This document shows positions 35,062 to 44,324 of a stretch of 61,152 bases of DNA, piece after piece. This stretch comes from Isosphaera sp. (lineage in GTDB: Bacteria > Planctomycetota > Phycisphaerae > Phycisphaerales > UBA1924), in assembly GCA_013822085.1 (NCBI GenBank), contig PNJV01000009.1, positions 1 through 61,152 of the forward strand. Direction: 5' to 3'. The stretch's first letter is position 1; every line of letters begins with the position of its first letter. The translations under genes and the position numbers were made by a program. Below the pieces are notes generated by a model. That model had not been told where the DNA came from. It worked only from the letters and a program-made list of their open reading frames with translations, and did no database searches.

Positions 35062-35733
35062 ATGCCCGACTCGCCGCAGAAGCCCGAACAACCCAAGCTG
35101 GTGGTGGAGGGCGACTGGAAGTCGCGCCAGGCCGACTCGGACGCGCCACGGCTGATCGTGCCCGGCCGCCCGTCGGCTGCGCCGGTGACGGGCGGTGGCG
35201 GCGGTGCGTCCGCCGGCGGGGCGCCCATCGAGGTGGACAGCGACTGGAAGAAACAGGCGGCCGCCGAGAAGGAACGGCTGGCCGCCCAGAGCGACGCCAA
35301 GAGCCCGCCGCGCCAGGGCGCCAAGGGCGCGCCGCGCGGCCTGCCGCCGGCGGACTTCCGCACGCTCCTGGGGATGCTCGTCCAGCAGGCGCTCTTGTAC
35401 ATGGGCGCCTTCCCGGACCCGCAGACCGGCCGCGCGATCGTCGCCCCCGAGTACGCCCGGCACCAGATCGATCTGATCGGCGTCCTGGCCGACAAGTCCA
35501 AGGGCAACCTCTCGGCCGAGGAGGAGAAGGACATCACCGAGGTGCTCGGCGAGCTGCGCGTCCAGTGGGTGGAGCTGATGCGCGCCGTCGAGCAGGCGAC
35601 GCTCGAGCGCGCAGCGGGCAAGGGGACCGGCGCGCCGCTGGGCGGCGGCGGGCCCGGCCTGGGCTCTCCCGGCGTGGGCGGGCCGGGTGGCGCCGCTGGG
35701 GGCCTCGGTGGCGCCCTGCGCATCACGCCCTGA
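35062..35733 (+). CDS. DUF1844-domain protein
   Basis: A 223-residue protein with GGAGG (35051-35055) seven bases before ATG 35062. The N-terminal 90 residues are charged and disordered-looking and contain two similar segments (VEGDWKSRQ and VDSDWKKQA). The DUF1844 domain (about 95-175) shows PADFRTLLGMLVQQALLYMGAFPDP and the helix AEYARHQIDLIGVL-type core. The tail is Gly/Pro-rich. The function of DUF1844 is unknown; it is common in planctomycetes and delta-proteobacteria. It is 25 bases before the sdh genes and likely in their operon. Confidence 0.85.
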   Translation: MPDSPQKPEQPKLVVEGDWKSRQADSDAPRLIVPGRPSAAPVTGGGGGASAGGAPIEVDSDWKKQAAAEKERLAAQSDAKSPPRQGAKGAPRGLPPADFRTLLGMLVQQALLYMGAFPDPQTGRAIVAPEYARHQIDLIGVLADKSKGNLSAEEEKDITEVLGELRVQWVELMRAVEQATLERAAGKGTGAPLGGGGPGLGSPGVGGPGGAAGGLGGALRITP

Positions 35734-35758
35734 GGCCCCAGCGGGAGCAGGGGCCGGG

Positions 35759-36697
35759 ATGGTCGCCGGGTTCGTTCCTAGCATCGTGCAACAGACCGCC
35801 GCGTCGTTCCTCCACCCCCCGGCGCGGCCAAGACGGGGACAGCATGTGGCCCAGGGCACACGGTCGTTCTTCGACACCCACTACTTCCTCATCCGCCGGC
35901 TGCACTCGCTCTCGGGCATCGTGCCCATCGGCGTGTTCCTGATCGCGCACCTGGTGACCAACTCCTCGATCGTCTGGGGCAACATGGGCCTGCGCGGCGA
36001 GCGGCCCGAGCTCTCGCACACCCAGGGCGGCGTGTACTACTTCCAGAAAGAGGTGAGCTTCATCAACACCTCGGTGCCGCACCTGCTGCTGATCGAGGTG
36101 ACTCTCTGGGCGGCCATCGCGTTCCACTCGGTGCTCGGGCTGGTCTACGCCCGGCAGGGGTGCTTCAACACCGCGCGCTACGCCTACCAGGGCAACCGGC
36201 GCTACGCCTGGCAGCGCATCACCGGGTACGTCGGGGTGGTGTACATCTTCTACCACGTGGCCACGCTGCGCTGGGGCTGGGACTTCCTGGTCCCCGGCGG
36301 GGCGACCTGGGACCACCACGCCGCCGCCAGCACGATGGCGCTGGCCCTGCGCGGCGGCCAGGAGTTCACGGCCGCGGGGCTGCTCGTGAGCGCGTTCTAC
36401 TTCGTGGGCGTGAGCATGCTGGTCTTCCACTTCGCCAACGGCCTGTGGACGGCGGCGATCACCTGGGGCCTGACGGTCTCGGCCCAGGCGCAGAAGCGGT
36501 GGGGCTACGCGTGCGCCGGGCTCGGGGCCGGGCTGATGGGCATGGCGTGGATGTCGGTGATCGGCTTTGCCACCCTGAGCCCGGCGGAGGCGAGCAAGGT
36601 CGAGAGGCTGCTCAACGCGGCCAAAGAGCCCACCGCGCAGACCAACCCCGCCCCGGCGCCCGCGCCGGGGCAGCAGGCGGCCGGCGTGCCGTCGTGA
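35759..36697 (+). CDS. sdhC: succinate dehydrogenase cytochrome b subunit
   Basis: A 312-residue integral membrane subunit of complex II, of the long single-subunit (B. subtilis SdhC-like) cytochrome b558 type. Five membrane helices can be seen, beginning at LIRRLHSLSGIVPIGVFLIAH. The haem-ligand histidines are probably in RRLHS, LIAHLV, IAFHSVLG and FYHVATL. It anchors SdhA and SdhB and passes electrons to quinone. ATG 35759 follows GGGAGCAGGGG. The C-terminal tail is Pro/Ala-rich. It is 12 bases before sdhA. Confidence 0.92.
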   Translation: MVAGFVPSIVQQTAASFLHPPARPRRGQHVAQGTRSFFDTHYFLIRRLHSLSGIVPIGVFLIAHLVTNSSIVWGNMGLRGERPELSHTQGGVYYFQKEVSFINTSVPHLLLIEVTLWAAIAFHSVLGLVYARQGCFNTARYAYQGNRRYAWQRITGYVGVVYIFYHVATLRWGWDFLVPGGATWDHHAAASTMALALRGGQEFTAAGLLVSAFYFVGVSMLVFHFANGLWTAAITWGLTVSAQAQKRWGYACAGLGAGLMGMAWMSVIGFATLSPAEASKVERLLNAAKEPTAQTNPAPAPAPGQQAAGVPS

Positions 36698-36709
36698 AAG
36701 GACACAGCC

Positions 36710-38730
36710 ATGGTGGCAACCGGTCGTGAGCATCGCGTGATCGTCGTCGGGGGCGGGCTTGCCGGCCTGGCCGCGGCGGTCAAGCTCGTCGAGTGCGGGC
36801 TGGCCGTGGACCTGTTCAGCGTCGTGCCCGTCAAGCGCAGCCACAGCGTGTGCGCCCAGGGCGGGATCAACGCCTGCAACGAGGTCGCGCGCCAGCAGGG
36901 CTACTCCGAGTACGAGCACTTCGACGAGACCATCTACGGCGGGGACTTCCTGGCCGACCAGCACCCGGTGCTGGAGATGGCCAACATGGCCCCGCGGATC
37001 ATCGACCTGCTCGACCGCGCCGGCGTGCCCTTCAACCGCACCGCCGAGGGCTTCCGCGACCTGCGCCTCTTCGGCGGCTCGCTCTTCAAGCGCACGCACT
37101 TCTCCGGGGCCACCACGGGCCAGCAGCTGATCTACGCCATGGACGAGCAGGTCCGCCGGCACGAGGACGCCGGCCAGGTGACCAAGTACGAGCACTGGGA
37201 GTTCCTCTGGCCCGTCATCACCGACGGCCCGCGCGGCCAGCGCTGCGTCGGCATCGTGGCCCAGAACCACCGCACGATGCAGGTCCGCGCCTTCCGGGCC
37301 GAGGCCGTCGTGATGGCCACCGGCGGCTGCGGGCTGCTCTTTGGCAAGTCCACCAACTCGGTCATGTGCAACGGCGCCGCCGCCGCCCGCTGCTTCCGCG
37401 CCGGGGTCTGGTACGCCAACCCCGAGATGATCCAGGTCCACCCCACCGCCATCCCCGGCGCCGACAAGTGCCGGCTCATGAGCGAGTCGGCCCGCGGCGA
37501 GGGCGGGCGCGTCTGGGTGCCGCGCCTCAAGGGCGACCCCAGGCCGGGCGTGCAGATCCCCGAGGCCGAACGCTGGTACTTCCTCGAAGAGAAGTTCCCA
37601 GCCTACGGCAACATCGTCCCGCGCGACATCGCCACGCGCGAGATCTTCGACGTCTGCGTCGACCAGGGCATGGGCGTCTTCGGCGAGAACCAGGTCTACC
37701 TGGACCTGACCCACAAGGACCCGGCGTACCTGCGCCGCAAGCTGGCCGGCATCCTGGAGATCTACGAGAAGTTCGTGGGCGAGGACCCCTACACCAACCC
37801 CATGCGGATCTTCCCGGCCGTGCACTACAGCATGGGCGGGCTCTGGACGCAGTTCACCAAGGGCTCTACGCGCCGCCCCAGCCGCTGACCAAGCACAAGA
37901 GCGGCGCCCGCGCGCCCATCGGGGCCGAGCCCGGCCAGGGCATGCTCCCCGGCGCGCCCAACAACATGATGACCAACGTCCGCGGGCTCTACGCCTTCGG
38001 CGAGGTGAACTTCGCCTACCACGGCGCCAACCGCCTGGGCGCCAACGCCCTCCTCTCGTGCCTCTTCGACGGCCTGTTCTGCGGCGCCAGCGTCGACGCC
38101 TACGTCCGCCAGGAGGAGCCCAGCACGGCCCCCGCCGCGTCGATCCCCCAGGCCCAGTACGACCGCGTCGTGGACCAGGAGACGCGCAAGCTGGAGGCCC
38201 TGCTCGGCTCGGTGGACCCGGCCCGGGCCGCAGACCCGGCGACCAACCCGTACGCCATCGCCCGCGAGCTGGGCGCGGAGATGACCGAGGCGTGCACGGT
38301 CGTGCGACGCGAGGACCGCCTGCGGCGCTGCCTGGCCACGCTGGCCGAGCTGCGCGACCGCGCCGCACGCCCGTGCCTGGCCGACCCCGCCGGCTGGGGC
38401 AATCAGTCGGTCGTCTTCGCCCGCGCCACCGCCGACATGCTCGTCCTGGCCGAGGCCCTGGCCAAGGGCGCCCTGGAACGCCGCGAGAGCCGCGGGGCCC
38501 ACTACCGCTCGGACTATCCCAGCCGCGACGACACGCAGTTCATGAAGACCACCGTGACGCGCTGCGACGCGCACGGCCAGACCTCCCTCGCCTTCGAGCC
38601 CATCGACGCCGACCTGATCGCCCCCACCGCGCGCACCTACGGCAAGAAAGACTCCGCCGCGGCGCCGACCCCCCAGCCCCCCGCCCCCCCCGGCCCCGCC
38701 CCCCAGCCGGCCATGGCCGCCACGCACTGA
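36710..38730 (+). pseudogene. sdhA: succinate dehydrogenase flavoprotein subunit, broken by a one-base frameshift
   Basis: Two frames together give a complete flavoprotein of about 673 residues. Frame one (36710-37888) carries the FAD motif VVGGGLAGLAAAVKL, the HSVCAQGGINA segment with the likely FAD-linking His, and HYSMGGLWTQFTK. It then reads GSTRRPSR and stops. The next frame (-1) continues from about 37861 with GLYAPPQPLTKHKSG, NNMMTNVRGLYAFGE and HGANRLGANALLSC, ending at 38730. Restoring one G at GGG 37861-37863 would rejoin them. Both neighbours (sdhC, sdhB) are intact, so a sequencing or assembly error is likely. A true mutation or programmed shift cannot be excluded. Confidence 0.85.
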
Positions 38731-38799
38731 CCCCCAAGCCCCCGCTCCCCGCCCCCCGGCCCCCTCCACGCACCGCCGCCCACCCTCCAGGACCCGCCC

Positions 38800-39639
38800 A
38801 TGACCGCACACTCCCCGCTCGGCAACGGCACGCACGCACGCCCGGCTCCCCCGCCGCAGGGGCGACGGGTGGTCCTGCGCATCAAGCGCTGCGACGGCCC
38901 GGTCAAGCCCTCGTACTGGCAGGACTTCTCCGTGCCCGTCGGGCCCAACGCCAACGTGATCTCGTGCCTCCAGACCATCTGCGCAAGCCCCGTCACCGCC
39001 GACGGCCGGGCCACCACGCCCGTGGCCTGGGACGCCGGCTGCCTGGAAGAGGTCTGCGGCTCGTGCACGATGGTGATCAACGGCAAGGCGCGCCAGTCGT
39101 GCTCCTGCCTCATCGACGAGCACGCCCCGCGCGACGGCGACGTGATCACCCTCGAGCCCATGTCCAAGTTCCCCGTCGTCCGCGACCTGGTCGTCAACCG
39201 CGACCGCGCCTTCCACGCGCTCCGCCGCGTCCGGGCCTGGGTGCCCATCGACGGCACCTACGCCCTGGGCGCCGGGCCGCGCGAGACGCCGCAGACCCAG
39301 GAGACCCGCTACGCCCTCTCCCAGTGCATGTCCTGCGGCTGCTGCCTGGAGGCCTGCCCGCAGTTCAACCTCCAGCCCGACCCCGCCGCGTGGGAGACGT
39401 CCTTCATCGGCGCCCACGCCATCAGCCAGGCCCGGCTCTTCAACCTCCACCAGACCGGCTCGCGCATGGCCGCCGAACGCCTCGAGGCCCTCATGGGCCC
39501 CGGCGGCGTGAGCGACTGCGGCAACGCCCAGAACTGCGTCAAGGTCTGCCCCAAGAAGATCCCCCTGACCGAGTCGATCGCCGCCATGGGCCGCGCCGTG
39601 ACGGTCCACTCGGTCAAGAAGTTCTTCTCCCTGGCCTGA
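38800..39639 (+). CDS. sdhB: succinate dehydrogenase iron-sulfur subunit
   Basis: A 279-residue subunit that carries electrons from FAD to quinone. The 2Fe-2S site is CLEEVCGSC with a fourth Cys in ARQSCSC. The 4Fe-4S and 3Fe-4S clusters use CMSCGCCLEACP and CGNAQNCVKVCPKKIPL. The N-terminal 25 residues are Pro-rich. It is 69 bases after sdhA in a C-rich spacer and completes the sdhCAB order usual in Gram-positives, delta-proteobacteria and planctomycetes. ATG 38800 is the only good start before the domain. Confidence 0.94.
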   Translation: MTAHSPLGNGTHARPAPPPQGRRVVLRIKRCDGPVKPSYWQDFSVPVGPNANVISCLQTICASPVTADGRATTPVAWDAGCLEEVCGSCTMVINGKARQSCSCLIDEHAPRDGDVITLEPMSKFPVVRDLVVNRDRAFHALRRVRAWVPIDGTYALGAGPRETPQTQETRYALSQCMSCGCCLEACPQFNLQPDPAAWETSFIGAHAISQARLFNLHQTGSRMAAERLEALMGPGGVSDCGNAQNCVKVCPKKIPLTESIAAMGRAVTVHSVKKFFSLA

Positions 39640-39680
39640 GCCATTCCGGCGCGGGGGCGGGTATAGGTGTGGGGCGCACG

Positions 39681-40460
39681 ATGACCGGCAGCGACCTGTC
39701 GCACATGGACCCGGTCGGCCGATTCACGACACGGGCGCGCGACTACGCCGCCGCCCGGCCGGACTACCCGCGCGCCGCCATCGACGCGATCCTCGAGGAC
39801 CTCGACACAACCAGGTGCGTCGTCGTCGACGCCGGCGCGGGCACCGGCATCATGACCCGCCAGCTGGCGGCGCAGCTGCGCGACCGGGCCACGGTCCACG
39901 CCCTGGAGCCCAACCCCGCGATGCGCGCCGTGCTCGTGGCCGCCCGCCTGCCGCGGGTCCAGCCGCGCGACGCCCCCGCCGAGGGGACCGGCCTGCCCGA
40001 CCGGAGCGCCGACGCGGTGGTCTGCGCGTGCGCGTTCCACTGGTTCCGCACCGGCGACGCGCTGCGCGAGTTCGCCAGGGTGCTCCGCCCCGGCGGCCGG
40101 CTGGCGATCGTCTCCAACGAGCGCGACCCGGCGCACGGGGCCACCAGGCGCCTGATGGGCATCAGCGCGCGGGCCTCGGGCGGGCACCCAGCGGAGACCT
40201 GGGCGATGGCCGACCCCGGCGCGCTGGGCCTGGGGCTCTTCACGGGCCACCGCCTGACCGTGCACGCGCACGCGCAGCGGCTCGACCTGCGCGGGCTGGT
40301 GGCGCGCCTGCGCAGCGCGTCGTACATCCCTGCTCAGGGCCCGGCGTGGGACGCCGCAGCTGCGCAGCTCCACGCCCTGCACGCGGCCTTCGCCGACGCG
40401 CGCGGCTTGGTGACGTTGCGCTACCTCACGCCGGTGCTGACCATGACGCGGCAAGCCTGA
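39681..40460 (+). CDS. class I SAM-dependent methyltransferase
   Basis: A 259-residue protein. Motif I reads VVDAGAGTGIMTRQLA, followed by ALEPNPAMRAVL (acidic residue binding the ribose) and DAVVCACAFHWF. FARVLRPGGRLAIV is the post-II motif of the Methyltransf_11 type. The N-terminus FTTRARDYAAARPDYP is typical of small-molecule methyltransferases with a cap region. The acceptor is unknown. A TATAGG box lies 13 bases before ATG 39681, so it may have its own promoter despite being only 41 bases after sdhB. Confidence 0.88.
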   Translation: MTGSDLSHMDPVGRFTTRARDYAAARPDYPRAAIDAILEDLDTTRCVVVDAGAGTGIMTRQLAAQLRDRATVHALEPNPAMRAVLVAARLPRVQPRDAPAEGTGLPDRSADAVVCACAFHWFRTGDALREFARVLRPGGRLAIVSNERDPAHGATRRLMGISARASGGHPAETWAMADPGALGLGLFTGHRLTVHAHAQRLDLRGLVARLRSASYIPAQGPAWDAAAAQLHALHAAFADARGLVTLRYLTPVLTMTRQA

Positions 40461-40474
40461 ACCCCCACCTTCCG

Positions 40475-40510
40475 CCCTCCACATTCCACCCTCCACATTC
40501 CACTCTCCAC
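40475..40510. repeat. 14-bp tandem repeat, about 2.5 copies
   Basis: CCCTCCACATTCCA occurs at 40475-40488 and 40489-40502, with a partial third copy (CTCTCCAC) to 40510. It lies in the C-rich spacer between the methyltransferase and the sppA terminator. Confidence 0.9.
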
Positions 40511-40591
40511 CCCCCCGCCCCCCCGCCCGTCTTGCGACAGCCCCCAAGCCTCCGCCCGCGCGCCCCGCCCCGGGCTGCGCTCAGCCCCGCT

Positions 40592-40655
40592 GGGCACGAA
40601 AACGGGCCCGGGACATGCCCGGGCCCGCGTGGGAGGCTACGGAGTTGGGTGTGCC
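40592..40655 (-). terminator. terminator of sppA, first copy of a shared hairpin element
   Basis: CGGGCCCGGG (40603-40612) and CCCGGGCCCG (40618-40627) form a perfect 10-bp stem. On the minus strand it is followed by TTTT (40599-40602). The core is flanked by GGGCAC (40592-40597) and by GGGAGGCTAC (40631-40640) and GTGCC (40651-40655), which recur in the element at 45282-45351. It lies 28 bases after the sppA stop. Confidence 0.75.
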
Positions 40656-40682
40656 GGCGGGGGGTGAGGATCGATCACGCCG

Positions 40683-42566
40683 TTAGCGCACGATCAGGAC
40701 CGTCGGGCTGGCCAGGATCACCGGCTGAGTGCGCAGCTGGAGGAAGGCCTCCAGCGGGCCGGCGATCGAGCCCCAGGCGCGCTCGCCGAGCAAGGCCGCG
40801 CCCGCGGCGCGCACGTCGCCGACCAGCCGCGAGCGCTCCAGCCCGGCCCCGGGCGCCGACGCGGCGACGCCGAAGGCCTTGAAGAGGTCCTCGAGCACCT
40901 CCTCCAGGCTCTTGGGGGCCGGGTAGTCCATCACGTCGTAGGAGCCATCGGCCAGCGAGACGGCCGAGGCCAGGCCCCGCACCGACGCGTTGAGGTCGCC
41001 GACGGCGTCGGCCAGCTTCATGCCCACGGCGCGCTGGCCGGCAAAGAGCCGCCCCTCAGCGGTCTTGGACAGGTCGATCCCGGCGCGTCCGGCGGTGACG
41101 CGCGCCGCGAAGAGGTCGTACACCTCCTGCATCTTGGCGCGCACGGCCCGCCTCTGGTCCTCGTCCCAGGGCTTCGAGAGCGTGAACATGTCGGCGCGGG
41201 GCCCGCGGGCCCGCACGACGGTGTTGATCCGCAGGGCCTCCAGGGCCCCGCCCAGGCCGATCTTGCCCCCGACCACGCCGATCGAGCCGACGATCGACGA
41301 CGGGTTGACCAAGATCCGCTGGCCCGCCGAGGCGATGTAGTACCCGCCCGAGGCGGCCATGTTGCCCACCGAGACCCACACCGGCTTCTTGGCCGCCACC
41401 CGGCGCACGCCCTGCCAGATCACCTCCGAGGCCGTGGCCGACCCGCCGGGCGAGTTGACCCGGACGATCACGCCCTTGATCAAGTCCTGGTCCTCGATGG
41501 CGCTCAGGGCCCGGCGGATGGTCCGCGATCCGACCGACGCCCCGCCGGTCAGGCCGCCGGGGGAGCTGTCGCCGTCGATGATCGCCCCGTCGATGTGCAC
41601 CACAGCGATGGTCGGGCGGGTCGGGGTGGTCTCGACCGGGCGCGACAGCGCGCTCAGGAGCGCAAAGGGGTTGGAGGTGTCCAGCCCCGAGCCCGAGCTC
41701 TTGACGATGCCGCGGTCCCAGGCCACCTTGCCGCCGTGGCGCGCCCCGAGGCGCTCGTCCAGGTCGGGCAGCTCGACCTGCGCGTCCAGGAGGCCGTGGG
41801 CGATGGCGTCGGAGCCCAGGCCCATCCAGCAGGCCTCCATGGCCGCGTCGAGCTGGGCGTCGGAGAGCTTGCGGCCCTCCTTGAGCCGGTCGCGCAGCGC
41901 GCCGTAGAGCGAGTCGAGCAGGCCGTTGATGTTCTGGTCCCACTCCGGGCTCGGCCCGCCGCGCGCGATGGGCTCGCTTGCGCCCTTGTAGTCGCCCACC
42001 TGGACAAAGTCGGGCGAGGCGCCGGCCCAGCGGAGCATGTCGCCCATGTACATCTCTTCGATGGTCAGGCCGGGCAGGGCCACGCCGCCGCCGGTCTGGA
42101 TGAGCGCCTCGTCGGCGTACGAGCCCAGGAGGAACTCGGCGGGGCCGTAGGACTCGGCGTAGACGTGGACGCTCTTGCCGCTGGCGCGCAGCTGCGCGAT
42201 CGCCTGGCCGATCTCCTCGACCTGCGTGGAGCCCAGCTGGGCGTCCTTGAGGCGGATGACCAGGCCGCGCAGCGAGGGGTCCTTGGCCGCGGCGGCCAGC
42301 GACTCGGTCACCGTGCGCAGCGTGGGCCGCTGGGGCCCGATCCCCGCCAGGCCGTCGGCGCGCTCCTTGAGCTCGCCCTCAAGCTCGACCCAGCCGATGC
42401 GCACGCGCCCGTTGCCGGCGGGCTGCGCCGCCGCGTCGGCGTGCGCGCTGCCCAGGGCCAGCGCCGGCCCCGCGGCCCCGCCGAGGAGCGCCGCGGCGCC
42501 GATCGCTGCGCCAGCAAGGCCGCACACCCACCGGGCAGCCCGGGCGCAAGAGTCACTGTGTCGCAT
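40683..42566 (-). CDS. sppA: signal peptide peptidase SppA, long form
   Basis: A 627-residue envelope serine protease of the tandem (67K) SppA type, peptidase family S49. A signal/membrane segment lies at about 10-40. The N-terminal half carries the general-base Lys in QVGDYKGASEPIARG, and the C-terminal half the nucleophile Ser in VGNMAASGGYYIAS. NSPGGSATASEVIW is the oxyanion strand. It removes leftover signal peptides from the membrane. ATG 42566 has GGGAG eight bases upstream on the minus strand. A TACAAT -10 lies at 42641-42646. Confidence 0.93.
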   Translation of the reverse strand: MRHSDSCARAARWVCGLAGAAIGAAALLGGAAGPALALGSAHADAAAQPAGNGRVRIGWVELEGELKERADGLAGIGPQRPTLRTVTESLAAAAKDPSLRGLVIRLKDAQLGSTQVEEIGQAIAQLRASGKSVHVYAESYGPAEFLLGSYADEALIQTGGGVALPGLTIEEMYMGDMLRWAGASPDFVQVGDYKGASEPIARGGPSPEWDQNINGLLDSLYGALRDRLKEGRKLSDAQLDAAMEACWMGLGSDAIAHGLLDAQVELPDLDERLGARHGGKVAWDRGIVKSSGSGLDTSNPFALLSALSRPVETTPTRPTIAVVHIDGAIIDGDSSPGGLTGGASVGSRTIRRALSAIEDQDLIKGVIVRVNSPGGSATASEVIWQGVRRVAAKKPVWVSVGNMAASGGYYIASAGQRILVNPSSIVGSIGVVGGKIGLGGALEALRINTVVRARGPRADMFTLSKPWDEDQRRAVRAKMQEVYDLFAARVTAGRAGIDLSKTAEGRLFAGQRAVGMKLADAVGDLNASVRGLASAVSLADGSYDVMDYPAPKSLEEVLEDLFKAFGVAASAPGAGLERSRLVGDVRAAGAALLGERAWGSIAGPLEAFLQLRTQPVILASPTVLIVR

Positions 42567-42640
42567 CGTGAGGTCTCCCATGGCCCCGCGGCCCGGTTCC
42601 GGACCACCGGTTGCCGCTGCACGCGGGGGCTGTGTCGTGG

Positions 42641-42646
42641 ATTGTA
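42641..42646 (-). promoter_or_regulatory. -10 box of sppA
   Basis: TACAAT on the minus strand lies 74 bases before ATG 42566. The spacer to the weak AAAGAC-like -35 is about 17 bases. Confidence 0.45.
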
Positions 42647-42678
42647 CGGATTCTCGCCCCCGCGTCTTTCGGGCCCGC

Positions 42679-43209
42679 TCAGGCGTAGCCCAGGCCCTCC
42701 AGGTCGTCCTCGTCGAGCCCGAAGTGGTGCCCGATCTCGTGCAGGAGCGTGGTGCGGACCTCGTCGTAGATGGCCTCGTCGGCGTGCTCCTGCTCCCAGC
42801 CGCCGGCGAAGCGGACCACGCCCTGGCGGAAGATGTGGATCGTCTCGGGCAGCTCGACGGGGCCCTCGACGCGGCGTTCGGTGATGGCAACGCCCGAGTG
42901 GAGCCCGAGTAGCTCCCAGGGGTCGTCGTCGGTCGCGGTGCCGTCGCCGCTGGTGCCGTCTTGGTGCGCGGCGCTGGTGCCGCCGGTGCTGGCAGATGTG
43001 GGGGTGCCGGGGGCGGATGTGGGGGTGGGGCCGATCACGCCCTCGTGACGCAGCTGGGCAAGCAGCGCCGCGTCGGGGCTATCGACGGCCACCACCGGGA
43101 CCTCTTCGAGCACGGCCCTGAAGGCCGGCGGGAGCGAGTCGATGGCGTCCTGGAGCAGGCGGTCGAAGCGCTCGCGCAGGGCGTCGGTCATGGCGTTCGG
43201 GTTGGCCAT
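42679..43209 (-). CDS. minimal zincin-type metallopeptidase-fold protein
   Basis: A 176-residue protein of the small zincin_1 family (metallopeptidase family with a conserved HExxH near the C-terminus). The zinc motif is HEIGHHFGLDEDDLEGLGY, and ETIHIFRQGVVRFAG precedes it. A Gly/Ser/Thr-rich insertion (about residues 65-100) interrupts the domain. Some members of this family are thought to be inactive as proteases. It lies between sppA and a zinc-ribbon membrane protein, all on the minus strand. Confidence 0.85.
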   Translation of the reverse strand: MANPNAMTDALRERFDRLLQDAIDSLPPAFRAVLEEVPVVAVDSPDAALLAQLRHEGVIGPTPTSAPGTPTSASTGGTSAAHQDGTSGDGTATDDDPWELLGLHSGVAITERRVEGPVELPETIHIFRQGVVRFAGGWEQEHADEAIYDEVRTTLLHEIGHHFGLDEDDLEGLGYA

Positions 43210-43237
43210 GGGAGGATCGTTGCCCGCGCCGGGGCGT

Positions 43238-44203
43238 TCAGGCGTGGCCCTCGGGCCCGGCCAGGACCTCGCGCAGCGACGGGGCCGGGGCGCGCACCGC
43301 CCGCGCGATCCGGACGCTGTCGGCCATGGCGCCCAGCACGCCCAGGCTCAGCAGCAGCGCGCCCAGGGCCATGCCGCCCACGCCCAGGATCGTCATGGCC
43401 AGCCCAGCCAGGCCCTCTTGCCCCCTGCCCGCCAGCCCGCACAGGTCGCCCGCCAGCATCAGCAGCGCGCAGGCGCTCACAGCGGCGAGCGTCTGCCGGT
43501 CCACCCGGCCGGTGCGCAGCGCCAGCGACCGCGCCACCAGTTGCCGCGCCACGGGGCGCACCAGCAGCACCGCCGCCGCGCACCCGAGCAGGGCCAGCGC
43601 CCGCGCCGCGGTGCGTTCCGGGGCGGGCTCCCAGAGCTGATCGGTGCCGGCCGGGCCGGTCCAGCGCGCCGCCGGCGCGTCGGCCCGCAGGCCCGCCTCC
43701 CAGAGCACCCCGGCGACGATGACCCCGTGCGTCAGGCCGCCCAGCCGGGCCGCCCAGGCGGTGCGCCGCGACGTGTGCTGGGTTGGCCGAGCGAACATCC
43801 ACGCCCCCGCCCCCGACAGGGCGATCAGCCCGGCGACCACCCACCAGCCCCAGCGGGGCAGCCCCGGGGCCGGCCCCGAGAGCCTGCCCACCGCCCAGGC
43901 CACCTCCAGCGCGAGCACCGCCGCCAGCCAGAGCGCCGCGGCCGCGGCTGAGCCGTTCCAGACCAGCAGCCCCGCGGCCACGCGCCAGCGCGCCCGGATC
44001 GGCTGGAGCTCGTCGGCGTGCGGGTCGACCGCGGCCAGGATCGTGGCCCGCACGGCGGTCCCGCACTCGGGGCAGACGCCCAGGACCGAGAGCCCGCGCA
44101 GCTCGTAGCGGCAGGTCACGCAGGGCAGGTCGCCGCGCAGCGTGCGCTCCAGGCCCCCGCCGTTGGGGCCGTGGCGCGGCGGATTCTGTGAACCCTCCGG
44201 CAT
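43238..44203 (-). CDS. multi-pass membrane protein with N-terminal zinc ribbon
   Basis: About 321 residues. The N-terminus has a zinc ribbon, CVTCRYELRGLSVLGVCPECG (two CxxC knuckles), followed by about five to six membrane helices. The segment from VLRT-like loops to LTHGVIVAGVLW is hydrophobic and no enzyme motif is seen. This ribbon-plus-membrane pattern is common in planctomycetes and has no assigned role. A TATGCT box lies six bases before ATG 44203, hence this start. Met 44221 would add six residues. Confidence 0.75.
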   Translation of the reverse strand: MPEGSQNPPRHGPNGGGLERTLRGDLPCVTCRYELRGLSVLGVCPECGTAVRATILAAVDPHADELQPIRARWRVAAGLLVWNGSAAAAALWLAAVLALEVAWAVGRLSGPAPGLPRWGWWVVAGLIALSGAGAWMFARPTQHTSRRTAWAARLGGLTHGVIVAGVLWEAGLRADAPAARWTGPAGTDQLWEPAPERTAARALALLGCAAAVLLVRPVARQLVARSLALRTGRVDRQTLAAVSACALLMLAGDLCGLAGRGQEGLAGLAMTILGVGGMALGALLLSLGVLGAMADSVRIARAVRAPAPSLREVLAGPEGHA

Positions 44204-44324
44204 GGGTCCAGCATACAACATGATCCCGCCCGGGCACGGCGTCCGTGCTGCCAGCGTGGCCGGCGGGGCTTGCCCATCTCACCACCGGCGCCGCGGCGCC
44301 GGCAGCACCGACCGAGCCCGAGCC

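Noticed and set aside
37850-37890. Programmed -1 frameshift in sdhA
   Set aside because: There is no X-XXY-YYZ slippery heptamer at the join, and sdhA is not known to use recoding; an indel or sequencing error is simpler.
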